Notes: generated by a model not told the origin, from the letters alone. Shown: positions 5,098-12,805, counted from the first letter of the stretch. The stretch: DNA of 14,322 nucleotides from JAVBMU01 sp031552185 (GCA_031552185.1 JAVBMU010000066.1:1-14322); one strand, 5' to 3'. A program made the numbers and translations.

Positions 5098-6351
5098 GTG
5101 GAATCGATCACGCTCACCCAAGCCAGACGGGTGGCGCTCGCCGCGCAGGGGCTGCACCGGCCGCGCAACCTCGACCGCCCGGTGACCGGTCGCGGGCTGC
5201 AAGGCGTGGTGGACCGCATCGGCCTGATCCAGATCGACTCGGTCAATGTCCTGGCCCGGGCCCATTTGATGCCCGGCTACAGCCGTCTCGGTCCCTACGA
5301 CGTCGGCCTGCTCGAGCGGGCGACGTCGCTGTCGCCGCGCCGGCTCGTGGAGACCTGGGCACACGTCGCCTCGTTCGTCCCGCCCGAGACCTACCGGCTG
5401 CTCGACTGGCGCCGGCGGGAGTTCCGCAGTCAGGCCTGGCATTCGATCAGCAGCGTGATTCAGGCCCATCCCGACGTCGTCGACCGGGTGCGGGACATCG
5501 TCGCCGAGCGCGGCCCGATCACCGCGACGGCGATGCACGAGGTCTTCGCGGCCGAATTCCCGCGCACCCGGGGGCAGTGGGGCTGGAATTGGTCCGTGGC
5601 CAAGCGGGCGCTCGAGTTCCTCTTCTTCGTCGGTGAGGTGGGCGCCGCCCGTCGGACGGCGTCGTTCGAGCGCTGCTATGACCTGATCGAGCGGGTCCTG
5701 CCCCCGGCCGGCGCGGCCCGGCCCGCGCCGGATGACGCCGAGGCAACGCGAGCGCTGATGGAGATCGGCGCGCGGGCGCACGGCATCGGGACCAGGCGCT
5801 GCTTCGCCGACTACTTTCGGCTGCGCGGGCCGGCGGTCGACCGCGCCCTGTCCGAACTGGTCGACGCTGGAACCCTCCTTCCGATCGATGTGCGCGGCTG
5901 GGCCGAACGTACCTACCTGCACGCGGGCGCCGCCCGGCCCCGGGCGGCGACCGGAACCGCCCTGCTCAACCCGTTCGATCCGCTGGTCTTCGAGCGCACT
6001 CGCCTCGAGCGGCTCTTCGACGTGCGCTACCGGATCGAGATCTATGTCCCCGCGGCGCGGCGGACCCACGGCTATTACGTGCTGCCATTCCTGGAGGGGG
6101 AGCGGATCACCGCCCGCGTGGACCTCAAAGCGGAGCGGGCCCGCCGGCTGTTGCAGGTGCGTTCGGCGCACGCTGAAGCCTGCGCCACGCCGACGACGCC
6201 CCATCGCCTGGCCGCCGAGTTGCGCCTGCTCGCGGGCTGGCTCGGCCTCGACGACGTCGTCGTCGCCCCGGTCGGCGACCTCGCCGCGGCGCTGGCCGGC
6301 GCCCTGCGCCGGCCCGTCGTGACACCGGGTCCGCCGGACGCCGCGGGGTAG
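5098..6351 (+). CDS. ycaQ: Winged-helix DNA glycosylase of the YcaQ/AlkX (HTH_42) family
   Basis: The protein has 417 residues, the usual length for this family. It is built of tandem winged-helix segments and a C-terminal beta-rich region. The N-terminus MESITLTQARRVALAAQGL leads to GLIQIDSVNVLARAH, where Q45-I-D47 is the Q-x-D catalytic motif of YcaQ-like enzymes (AlkZ relatives have Q-x-Q). Other family marks are WAHVASFVPPETY, QWGWNWSVAKRALEFLFFVGE and the C-terminal FERTRLERLFDVRYRIEIYVP. These enzymes excise alkylated bases and unhook DNA interstrand crosslinks. The Q-x-D form is generally linked to general repair rather than self-resistance in antibiotic clusters. The GTG at 5098 is chosen because it begins the family N-terminus. 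It is monocistronic, divergent from the gntR operon, and followed by secA after 187 bp. Confidence 0.9.
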   Translation: MESITLTQARRVALAAQGLHRPRNLDRPVTGRGLQGVVDRIGLIQIDSVNVLARAHLMPGYSRLGPYDVGLLERATSLSPRRLVETWAHVASFVPPETYRLLDWRRREFRSQAWHSISSVIQAHPDVVDRVRDIVAERGPITATAMHEVFAAEFPRTRGQWGWNWSVAKRALEFLFFVGEVGAARRTASFERCYDLIERVLPPAGAARPAPDDAEATRALMEIGARAHGIGTRRCFADYFRLRGPAVDRALSELVDAGTLLPIDVRGWAERTYLHAGAARPRAATGTALLNPFDPLVFERTRLERLFDVRYRIEIYVPAARRTHGYYVLPFLEGERITARVDLKAERARRLLQVRSAHAEACATPTTPHRLAAELRLLAGWLGLDDVVVAPVGDLAAALAGALRRPVVTPGPPDAAG

Positions 6352-6437
6352 CGCGCGCGGGGTCGCCGCGCCTCGCGCTGCGGAGGGTTCCGTCCACAGC
6401 GAAACGTCGGGAGCGACCCGGTTGACCGCGGCTCGCC

Positions 6438-6443
6438 TACGAT
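6438..6443 (+). promoter_or_regulatory. Possible -10 element for secA
   Basis: TACGAT fits TANNNT and is one of the few A/T-containing spots between ycaQ and secA. It would start transcription near 6450 and give a leader of about 90 nt. No matching -35 lies 17-18 bp upstream. TTGACC at 6422-6427 is too close to serve. Confidence 0.35.
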
Positions 6444-6461
6444 GGACCTTCAGACGTGCCG

Positions 6462-6478
6462 CGGGCGCCGAGCGCCCG
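6462..6478 (+). promoter_or_regulatory. Hairpin in the secA leader
   Basis: CGGGCGC at 6462-6468 and GCGCCCG at 6472-6478 form a 7-bp stem with a three-base CGA loop. It lies about 50 nt upstream of the secA ribosome binding site AGGAG (6527-6531). A role in mRNA stability or translation control is possible, but in such GC-rich DNA it could be incidental. Confidence 0.3.
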
Positions 6479-6538
6479 GGCGGCCGACGTCCTTCCCCGA
6501 CCGCCCGGCCGGGAGCCGTTCGACACAGGAGTGATTGC

Positions 6539-9500
6539 GTGCCTGCCATCCTCGACAAGGTCCTCCGCATGGGTGAGGGACGCATTGTCAAGAAGCTCGC
6601 CGGAATCGCGGCGCAGATCGCGAAACTCGAGCCGAGCTTCGAGGACATGTCCCACGAGGAGCTCGCGGAGGAGACCATCCGCTTCAAGGAGCGCCTGGCG
6701 GCCGGGGAGACGCTGGACGACATCCTGCCCGAGGCGTTCGCCGCCGTCCGGGAGGCGGCGAAGCGCACCCTCGGCCAGCGGCACTTCGACGTCCAGATGA
6801 TGGGCGGCGCAGCCCTTCACCTGGGGAATATCGCCGAGATGAAGACCGGTGAGGGCAAGACGCTCGTCGCCACGTTGCCGGCGTACCTGAACGCGCTTAC
6901 GGGCAAGGGCGTGCACGTCGTCACCGTCAACGACTACCTGGCCAAGTACCAGAGTGAGTTGATGGGCCGCGTCTTCCGCTACCTCGGGCTGACCACGGGG
7001 TGCATCCTGGTCGGCCAGACGCCGGCTGAACGGCGCGAGCAGTACGCGGCCGACGTTACGTACGGCACGAACAACGAGTTCGGCTTCGATTACCTACGCG
7101 ACAACATGGCCTGGGGCACGGACGACCTGGTCCAGCGCGGGCACAACTTCGCGATCGTGGACGAGGTCGACTCGATTCTGATCGACGAGGCGCGCACGCC
7201 GCTGATCATTTCCGGCCCGGCGTCGGGCGACGCCAACCGGTGGTACTCGGAGTTCGCCAAGGTCGTGCGGCGCCTGCGGCCGGGCATCGACTACGAGGTG
7301 GACGAGAAGAAGCGCACCATCGGCGTCCTCGAGCCGGGCATCGAGAAGGTCGAGGACTACCTCGGCATCGACAACCTCTACGAGTCGCTGAACACCCCGC
7401 TGATCGGGTTCCTGAACAACGCGATCAAGGCGAAGGAACTGTTCAAGCGGGACAAGGACTACGTCGTCCTGGACGGCGAGGTGCTCATTGTGGACGAGCA
7501 CACCGGGCGAATCCTGCCCGGCCGCCGCTACAACGAGGGCATGCACCAGGCCATCGAGGCCAAGGAAGACGTGGAGATCAAGGCCGAGAACCAAACGCTC
7601 GCCACGATCACCCTGCAGAACTACTTCCGGCTCTACGCCAAGCTGTCCGGCATGACGGGCACCGCCGACACGGAGGCGGCCGAATTCCAGGGCACCTACA
7701 AGCTCGGCGTCGTGCCGATCCCGACCAACATGCCGATGATCCGCGCCGACCAGCCGGACCTCGTCTACAAGAACGAGGACGGCAAGTTCGACGCCGTCGT
7801 GAAGGACATCGTCGAGCGACACGCGGCGGGTCAGCCGGTGCTCGTTGGCACCACCAGCGTGGAGAAGTCCGAGTTGCTGTCGGCGAAGCTCAAGCGCCAG
7901 GGTGTGCCGCACGAGGTCCTGAACGCGAAGCAGCACGCCCGGGAGGCATCGATCGTCGCCCTGGCGGGCCGCAAGGGCGCCGTGACGGTGGCCACGAACA
8001 TGGCCGGCCGTGGTACGGACATCATGCTCGGCGGCAACGCCGAGTTCATGGCCGTGGCGGCACTCGCGGAGCAGGGCCTGAACGCCACCGAGTTCCCGGA
8101 CGAGTACGAGGCCGCCTGGCCCGAGGCGCTGGAAAAGGCGAAGGCCGCGGTCGCCCAGGAACACGACGAGGTCGTGGCCCTCGGGGGCTTGTACGTGCTC
8201 GGCACCGAACGCCACGAGTCGCGGCGGATCGACAACCAGCTCCGCGGGCGTTCCGGGCGTCAGGGCGACCCGGGGGAGTCCCGGTTCTACCTGTCGATGC
8301 AGGACGACCTGATGCGGTTGTTCAACTCCGGCCTCGCCGAGTCGATGATGAACCGCGCCGGTTTCCCTGACGACCTCCCGCTCGAATCCAAGATGGTCAC
8401 GCGGGGGATCGCGAGTGCGCAGGGCCAGGTCGAGGCCCGGAACTTCGAGATCCGCAAGAACGTCCTCAAGTACGACGACGTCCTGTCCCGGCAGCGTTCG
8501 GTGATCTACGACGAGCGGCGTCGGGTCTTGGAGGGCGAGGACCTGCACGAGCAGGTACAGCACTTCATCACCGACGTGATCAGCGAATACGTCAACGGCG
8601 CGACGGCGGAGGGGACACCCGACAGCTGGGACCTGGACGCCCTGTGGACGGCGTTGCGCGCGATCTACCCGATCTCGATCACCGTCGACGAGGTCGCCGA
8701 GCAGGCCGGCGGCCACGAGCGGCTGACCAGCGAGCTCATCCTTGAAGAGGTGCTCTCCGACGCGCAGATCGCCTACCGGAACCGCGAGGAATCGCTGGGC
8801 ACCCCGAACATGCGCGAGCTGGAGCGGCGGGTCACCCTCTCCGTCCTGGACCGCAAGTGGCGCGAGCACCTCTACGAGATGGACTACCTCAAGGAGGGCA
8901 TCGGCCTGCGGGCGATGGCGCAGCGCGACCCGCTCGTCGAGTACCAGCGCGAGGGGTACCAGCTCTTCCAGGCGATGACGGACTCGATCAAGGAGGAGTC
9001 GGTCGGGTTCCTGTTCAACCTTGAGGTCCGGGTGGAGGAGGCTGAGCCGGCACGGCCGGATGGGGTCAAGATCACGCAGGACGCCGTCAAGGTCGGGTCG
9101 GGCACCATCGGCCGGCGGATTGAGGACGCGCCGACCGAGGACGACGTCGTCGAGGTTGCCGTGGTCGAGGACGAACCGGCGCCGGAGCCGCCGACGCGCA
9201 TGGTGCGCACCCGCCGCGCGGCGCGCGAGGCCGCCGCGGCGGGGTCCGGCGGTGGGGCGGCGTCCGGCGGTGGGGCGGGGTCCGGCTCGGTCGGCGACCG
9301 GGTCGCGCAGATGGCCGGTGGGCCGGCCGGGTCGGGGCGGGCATCGGCATTCCAGCGGTCGAGCACCGGGATCCTCGTGGGCCGCGGTCTCGACGGGCCG
9401 GAGCGGCAGGTCCCGCTGTCCTACAGCGCGCCGAGCGACGACGCCACGGGCGGGGCCACGGTCTCCGGCGAGCAGACGAGGCGCGCGCGCCGAGCCCTGC

Positions 9501-9622
9501 ACGGCGAAGCGGTCGCGGCCGAGGCCGACGGACGCACCTTCCCCGGGACCGGGCGCAATGCCCCGTGCCCGTGTGGATCGGGCAAGAAGTACAAGCTCTG
9601 CCACGGGCGCAACGAGGAGTAG
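6539..9622 (+). CDS. secA: Preprotein translocase subunit SecA
   Basis: The protein has 1027 residues. It is the ATPase motor that pushes unfolded preproteins through SecYEG at the inner face of the membrane. Walker A is MKTGEGKT at 101-108. The DEAD-type motif is DEVDSILIDEA starting at 208. TNMAGRGTDIMLGGNA and the QLRGRSGRQGDPG arginine-finger motif belong to the second nucleotide-binding fold. The C-terminal zinc motif CPCGSGKKYKLCHG starts at residue 1010 (C1010, C1012, C1021, H1022). The start is GTG 6539: AGGAG at 6527-6531 lies seven bases upstream and MPAILDKVLRMGEGRI matches the actinobacterial N-terminus. The frame stays open further upstream but without coding character. The zinc motif indicates the essential housekeeping SecA1 type. 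Residues about 898-917 contain a Gly/Ser/Ala repeat (GSGGGAASGGGAGSG) in the flexible C-terminal linker. It is monocistronic, with a terminator 24 bases after the stop. Confidence 0.98.
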   Translation: MPAILDKVLRMGEGRIVKKLAGIAAQIAKLEPSFEDMSHEELAEETIRFKERLAAGETLDDILPEAFAAVREAAKRTLGQRHFDVQMMGGAALHLGNIAEMKTGEGKTLVATLPAYLNALTGKGVHVVTVNDYLAKYQSELMGRVFRYLGLTTGCILVGQTPAERREQYAADVTYGTNNEFGFDYLRDNMAWGTDDLVQRGHNFAIVDEVDSILIDEARTPLIISGPASGDANRWYSEFAKVVRRLRPGIDYEVDEKKRTIGVLEPGIEKVEDYLGIDNLYESLNTPLIGFLNNAIKAKELFKRDKDYVVLDGEVLIVDEHTGRILPGRRYNEGMHQAIEAKEDVEIKAENQTLATITLQNYFRLYAKLSGMTGTADTEAAEFQGTYKLGVVPIPTNMPMIRADQPDLVYKNEDGKFDAVVKDIVERHAAGQPVLVGTTSVEKSELLSAKLKRQGVPHEVLNAKQHAREASIVALAGRKGAVTVATNMAGRGTDIMLGGNAEFMAVAALAEQGLNATEFPDEYEAAWPEALEKAKAAVAQEHDEVVALGGLYVLGTERHESRRIDNQLRGRSGRQGDPGESRFYLSMQDDLMRLFNSGLAESMMNRAGFPDDLPLESKMVTRGIASAQGQVEARNFEIRKNVLKYDDVLSRQRSVIYDERRRVLEGEDLHEQVQHFITDVISEYVNGATAEGTPDSWDLDALWTALRAIYPISITVDEVAEQAGGHERLTSELILEEVLSDAQIAYRNREESLGTPNMRELERRVTLSVLDRKWREHLYEMDYLKEGIGLRAMAQRDPLVEYQREGYQLFQAMTDSIKEESVGFLFNLEVRVEEAEPARPDGVKITQDAVKVGSGTIGRRIEDAPTEDDVVEVAVVEDEPAPEPPTRMVRTRRAAREAAAAGSGGGAASGGGAGSGSVGDRVAQMAGGPAGSGRASAFQRSSTGILVGRGLDGPERQVPLSYSAPSDDATGGATVSGEQTRRARRALHGEAVAAEADGRTFPGTGRNAPCPCGSGKKYKLCHGRNEE

Positions 9623-9646
9623 GCGGCGACCTGCTTCGAAGCCCGG

Positions 9647-9686
9647 AAAGCGGCTCTGATCTGCGTAAACGGGTCGGAGCCGCTTT
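9647..9686. terminator. Bidirectional intrinsic terminator after secA
   Basis: AAAGCGGCTC at 9647-9656 pairs perfectly with GAGCCGCTTT at 9677-9686. Five further pairs including two G-U wobbles extend the stem towards a ten-base loop. The stem has A-runs on the left and T-runs on the right, so it works in both directions. On the minus strand it begins exactly at the stop codon of the small broken gene, which supports that a gene was really transcribed there. Confidence 0.85.
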
Positions 9687-10007
9687 CATGTTGGCTCCCA
9701 TTGGAGCGCTTCGAGTGCGAGGCGCACGTGTTCCCGAAGTTCGGCGACGGCGCCGGGTTCGGGGTGGCGGGCGGCGGTGCGGTCGACGGTGAGCAGGCGT
9801 GACCGGCCGCGGGTGAAGTGGAGCGCGGTCATGGCGCGTGCGGCTTCAACGCAGTCACCCGTGGCGCCATCGGCGTCGCCGACGATCAGGCGCATTGCGG
9901 CCAGGTCGGCTGTGGTCCAGGTGGTACTGCTCCCGGGAGACCTTGACCAGCTTGGTGACCTTGCGGTCGGTCCGGCGGATCCCGTCCGGACCGGCGGCGC
10001 CGAGCAT
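9686..10007 (-). pseudogene. Small unrecognised gene apparently broken by a frameshift
   Basis: Two adjoining minus-strand segments have coding character in different frames. The first starts at ATG 10007 and encodes MLGAAGPDGIRRTDRKVTKL then VKVSREQYHLDH, with G or C at nearly every third position, before hitting a stop at 9855. The second, one base out of step, is open from before about 9910 to TGA 9686 and encodes ADLAAMRLIVGDADG ... ALHFTRGRSRLLTVDRT ... AELREHVRLALEALQWEPT, again with G/C third positions and a helical C-terminus. Joining them by skipping one base near 9905-9925 gives a protein of about 105 residues. It ends at a bidirectional terminator. It could be a real pseudogene, a sequencing error in an intact gene, or two overlapping frames that only look coding. 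I do not recognise the family and see no clear ribosome binding site. Confidence 0.4.
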
Positions 10008-10116
10008 CTTTCCGGCCGGCGGCGCCGGGCAGCTCGGGTGGGCGCCATCGGATTGGGGCCAAGGTGGTGCCCAGCCTCGCGCTCGGGAGCGGGCCAGGTG
10101 CGTGGCCTCGCATTCG

Positions 10117-10132
10117 ACAGCCGAAAGGCTGT
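10117..10132. promoter_or_regulatory. Perfect inverted repeat upstream of the DUF6912 gene
   Basis: ACAGCC-GAAA-GGCTGT is a perfect 6-bp dyad around GAAA. It occupies the position where a -35 box would lie relative to the -10-like hexamer CAGACT at 10142. It may be an operator, or an RNA hairpin with a GNRA tetraloop if transcribed. Function is inferred only from position. Confidence 0.35.
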
Positions 10133-10141
10133 GCCGTCGGG

Positions 10142-10147
10142 CAGACT
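10142..10147 (+). promoter_or_regulatory. Possible leaderless -10 element for the DUF6912 gene
   Basis: CAGACT is followed by exactly six bases (GGGCGC) and the ATG at 10154. The first base is C instead of the consensus T. No Shine-Dalgarno is seen, so a leaderless transcript is likely. Confidence 0.4.
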
Positions 10148-10153
10148 GGGCGC

Positions 10154-10861
10154 ATGCGCCTGTACGTACCCGCGACCCTCGACGAACTCGACGCTCCCAC
10201 CCTGGCCGCCGACGGTGTGCGCTGGGACGTCGCGCCCCGCCGGGCGCACGCCCTCACGCCGGCACTGGTCCGTGCCCTTGCCGACGAGGACGACGAGGGC
10301 CGCGAGTATTCGGCGTTCCTCGCCGCCGCGGACGACTCGCTTGCCCTGATCGCCGGTCTGCCCGGGGCGGCGCCGTTGCGCGTCGTCCTCACCGTCGAGG
10401 TGCCCGAGGCCGTGGTTCGACTCCCGGTCGGGTCGGATGGCGACGGGGCGCACGGGATCGGACTCGGTGGGGACGGGACAGTTGGTGCGGACGGAATCGA
10501 ACTCGGTGCTGACGAGCCGGTCAGCGCCGTCGTGATCGCCGCATCCGCGCGGGCGCGGGTGGTCTGCGCGCACGTCGACGAGCCGGAGGCCGCCGCCGAT
10601 GTCGCCGCCGCCGTCGCCGCCCTGGAAGCCGACGCGACGGAGGCCGACCACGATGAGGCCGGGACGGCTCAGCCCGACAACACTGAGCCCGACAACACTG
10701 AGCCCGACAACGCCGAGCCCGGCGCGGCGGCGGCCGGCCCGGCGGCGCCCGGCGGCGCGGCCCTCGCGGCCCTCGCGGCCGCCCTCGACCGCGTGGCCGA
10801 GCGCGACCTCCTCTGGTACGACGCGAGCGAACTCGCGGCCGTCCCCAGGGCTGACGCCTGA
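10154..10861 (+). CDS. DUF6912-type conserved actinobacterial protein of unknown function
   Basis: The protein has 235 residues. The N-terminus MRLYVPATLDEL, the segment AHALTPALVRALADEDDEGREYSAFLAAADDSL, and the C-terminal LLWYDASEL are landmarks of the family annotated as DUF6912 in actinomycetes. Two stretches look inserted: a Gly/Asp-rich loop at residues about 93-121, and an acidic/Ala-rich low-complexity region at about 157-205 containing three PDNTE-type repeats. The frame is open upstream, but ATG 10154 is chosen because it starts the conserved N-terminus and a -10-like hexamer lies six bases upstream. It has no signal peptide or membrane segment, so it is probably cytoplasmic. It is convergent with hisN, with 10 bases between their stop codons. 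Molecular function is unknown. The family name is from memory. Confidence 0.8.
   Translation: MRLYVPATLDELDAPTLAADGVRWDVAPRRAHALTPALVRALADEDDEGREYSAFLAAADDSLALIAGLPGAAPLRVVLTVEVPEAVVRLPVGSDGDGAHGIGLGGDGTVGADGIELGADEPVSAVVIAASARARVVCAHVDEPEAAADVAAAVAALEADATEADHDEAGTAQPDNTEPDNTEPDNAEPGAAAAGPAAPGGAALAALAAALDRVAERDLLWYDASELAAVPRADA
10673..10717 (+). repeat. Three 15-bp tandem repeats inside the DUF6912 gene
   Basis: CCCGACAACACTGAG occurs at 10673-10687 and 10688-10702, and as CCCGACAACGCCGAG at 10703-10717. It encodes PDNTE, PDNTE, PDNAE. The unit is a multiple of three, so copy-number change would keep the frame. The A/T-containing codons (AAC, ACT) stand out against the rest of the gene, suggesting recent expansion. 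Confidence 0.85.
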
Positions 10862-10871
10862 GCCTGAGCAG

Positions 10872-11660
10872 TCAGCCGTCCGCCGCCAGCCGCCGCAACA
10901 GGCCGTCGTGCAGCAGCCCGTTGGTCGCGACGCCGGAGCCGCCCCATGGCCCGTCGCCGCCGTCGAGCGAGGTGAACCGACCGCCCGCTTCCGTGACGAT
11001 CGGCACCAGCGCGGCCATGTCGTGCACGGCGAGTTCGGGTTCCGCGGCGGCGTCGACGGCGCCCTCCGCCACCAGCATGTAGGACCAGAAGTCCCCGAAC
11101 GCGCGGGTGCGGGCTGCGGTGCGCATCACGTCGAGTACCGCGTCGAGCCGGCCCTGCTGCTCCCAGCCGAAGAGCGAGGAGTAGGAGAACGAGGCGTCCG
11201 GCCAGTGGGAGACGGTGGAAACGGCCATCCGCGACGCGGCGGCGAGCGACTTGCCGGTCCATGCGCCGGAGCCCTTGGCCGCCCACCAGCGTCGACCGAG
11301 CGCGGGCGCCGAGACCAGCCCGACGACGGTGTCGGTGCCGTCGGCCAACGCGATCAGGGTGGCCCACACCGGAACGCCGCGGACGAAATTGCGGGTGCCG
11401 TCGATGGGATCGACGATCCAGCGCCGGGCGCCATGATCGACGCCGCCGAACTCCTCGCCGACCACCGCGTCCCGGCCCCGCGCTCGGGCGAGGTTGGCGC
11501 GGATGATCTCCTCGGCGGTGCGGTCCGCGTCGGAAACGGGGCTGTCGTCCTCCTTGGTCTCGACTCGCAGGTCGATCGCCTTGAACCGGGACATGGTGAA
11601 GGCGTCGACCTGGTCGGCGATCACATGCGCAAGGCGAAGATCGTCGTCGTAGCGGGTCAT
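10872..11660 (-). CDS. hisN: Inositol-monophosphatase-family histidinol-phosphatase
   Basis: The protein has 262 residues. It carries the metal-binding motifs of the family: SDAD at 43-46, the GEE pair E69/E70, and WIVDPIDGTRNF at 81-92, where D84, D87 and T89 bind Mg2+ and phosphate. The C-terminal motif HDMAALVPIVTEAGG follows. In actinomycetes this type is the HisN enzyme that dephosphorylates histidinol phosphate in histidine synthesis, although a general inositol-phosphatase role cannot be excluded by eye. An upstream in-frame start exists, but MTRYDDDLRLAHVIADQ at 11660 is the family N-terminus. This ATG overlaps the rsgA stop (ATGA), and a leaderless-type -10 lies six bases upstream within rsgA. 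It is the last gene of aroA-rsgA-hisN. Confidence 0.9.
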   Translation of the reverse strand: MTRYDDDLRLAHVIADQVDAFTMSRFKAIDLRVETKEDDSPVSDADRTAEEIIRANLARARGRDAVVGEEFGGVDHGARRWIVDPIDGTRNFVRGVPVWATLIALADGTDTVVGLVSAPALGRRWWAAKGSGAWTGKSLAAASRMAVSTVSHWPDASFSYSSLFGWEQQGRLDAVLDVMRTAARTRAFGDFWSYMLVAEGAVDAAAEPELAVHDMAALVPIVTEAGGRFTSLDGGDGPWGGSGVATNGLLHDGLLRRLAADG

Positions 11661-12805
11661 GATCCGACAGTAGCGGTGCGGGCGGCCAACAAACGCCGAA
11701 ATGACTCGACACGCGTGCTGCGCGTGCCGCGGGCCGCCTCGTCCGGGGCGGTTGCGATCCAATCGTCAAGGGCGCATTCCTGCGCGCCGGTGCCGTGCGG
11801 GCAGCCCCGCGGGCAGTCGGCGGCGACCGCGTCGAGGTCGTCGAACGCGTGCAGCACGTGCGCGACGGTGACGTGGGCCAGCCCGAACGATCGGACGCCC
11901 GGGGTGTCGATCACCCAGCCGCCCGCCGCCGTCACCGCAGCCGCCCCGCCCGGCCGGCTCCGGTCCGCTCGGCCGGCGGCGTCGGGGACGCCGGCGGTGC
12001 CCGGCAGCCGCAGGGCCACGGCCGAGGTGGAGGTGTGCCGGCCGCGCCCGGTGACGGCGTTGACGCCGCCGGTGGCTCGGCCGGCGTCCGGCACCAGCGC
12101 ATTGACGAGCGTCGACTTGCCGACGCCCGAGTGGCCGACCAGCACGGAGACGCGCCCCCGCAGCGCCGCCAGCAGCGGCTCCAGCGGCCCGATCCGCTCG
12201 GCCTCCGGTCCGCCGGCCTCCGGTCCAACGCCTTCCTCGCCGTCGAGTTGCCGGGTGATGACGATCCGAACCCCGAGCGGCTCGTAGGCTGCCCGCAACG
12301 GCTCCGGATCGGCCAGGTCGGCCTTGGTGAGGCAGAGCAGGACGTCCATGCCTGCGTCGTAGGCGGCCACCACGCAGCGGTCGATCATCCGCGGTCGTGG
12401 TTCGGGTTCGGCGAGGGCAGTCACGATGACGAGTTGATCGGCGTTCGCGACGACGACCCGCTCGTACGGATCCGTGTCGTCCGCGGTGCGCCGCAGAACG
12501 GAGCGGCGCTCGCCGATCCGCACGATGCGCGCCAGCGTGCCCGGCGCCCCGCTGCTGTCGCCGACGACGTCCACCAGGTCACCGCAGACGATCGACGTCC
12601 GGCCGAGTTCGCGGGCCTTCATCGCGACGACAACGCGTTCGTCGTCCGGCGGGCCGACCAACAAGGTGTATCGGCCCCGGTCCACCGCGGTGACAAAACC
12701 GGTGACGGCATGGGCATGCTCGGGGCGGGTTTTCGTCCGCGGTCGGCTGCCCCGGCCGGGCCGGTCCCGAAAATCGGACTCGTCCCGAACGCGCCGGCCC
12801 TTCAC
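11657..12805 (-). CDS. rsgA: Small ribosomal subunit biogenesis GTPase RsgA
   Basis: The protein has 382 residues and is a circularly permuted GTPase that helps mature the 30S subunit and checks it before release. Motif order is the permuted one: G4 TKAD at 160-163 comes before G1 GHSGVGKST at 224-232, G2 near GRGRHTST at 253-260, and G3 DTPG at 300-303. An N-terminal OB-fold part precedes them (VTGFVTAVDRGRYTLLVG). The C-terminal zinc site is C331, C335, H337, C344. The start is GTG 12805, which overlaps the aroA stop as GTGA. The N-terminus KGRRVRDESDFRDRPGRGSR fits actinobacterial homologues. Longer in-frame starts would lie inside aroA. Residues about 268-296, between G2 and G3, form an unusual Ala/Gly-rich insertion, and another low-complexity stretch lies at about 189-205. 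Confidence 0.95.
   Translation of the reverse strand: MKGRRVRDESDFRDRPGRGSRPRTKTRPEHAHAVTGFVTAVDRGRYTLLVGPPDDERVVVAMKARELGRTSIVCGDLVDVVGDSSGAPGTLARIVRIGERRSVLRRTADDTDPYERVVVANADQLVIVTALAEPEPRPRMIDRCVVAAYDAGMDVLLCLTKADLADPEPLRAAYEPLGVRIVITRQLDGEEGVGPEAGGPEAERIGPLEPLLAALRGRVSVLVGHSGVGKSTLVNALVPDAGRATGGVNAVTGRGRHTSTSAVALRLPGTAGVPDAAGRADRSRPGGAAAVTAAGGWVIDTPGVRSFGLAHVTVAHVLHAFDDLDAVAADCPRGCPHGTGAQECALDDWIATAPDEAARGTRSTRVESFRRLLAARTATVGS
11667..11672 (-). promoter_or_regulatory. Internal leaderless-type -10 element for hisN
   Basis: The minus strand reads TACTGT, then CGGATC, then the ATG of hisN. TANNNT with a six-base gap is the standard leaderless arrangement. It lies inside the end of rsgA, so hisN could be expressed both from the operon and from its own start. 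Confidence 0.45.

Noticed and set aside
6355..6371. GCGCGG-GGTCG-CCGCGC hairpin just after ycaQ as a terminator
   Set aside because: The stem is only 6 bp with no T-tract, and such stems are expected by chance at this GC content. It may still be real but is not supportable.
6442..6534. A 30-codon upstream reading frame (begins MDLQTCRGRRAPG) ending over the secA ribosome binding site, as a possible leader peptide
   Set aside because: Its ATG overlaps the likely -10 hexamer TACGAT at 6438-6443, so transcripts from that promoter would not contain it. It has no ribosome binding site and no arrest-like motif.
5080..6768. 562-codon minus-strand open frame opposite ycaQ and the start of secA
   Set aside because: It is the antisense shadow of two recognised genes and spans their promoter region.
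7094..9604. 836-codon minus-strand open frame opposite secA
   Set aside because: It is antisense to a fully conserved secA. The text is Leu/Val/Arg/Asp-rich shadow translation without family motifs.
10851..10876. CTGAC ... GTCAG dyad over the stop codons of the DUF6912 gene and hisN as a shared terminator
   Set aside because: The stem is only 5 bp and has a long loop, so it is too weak to call.
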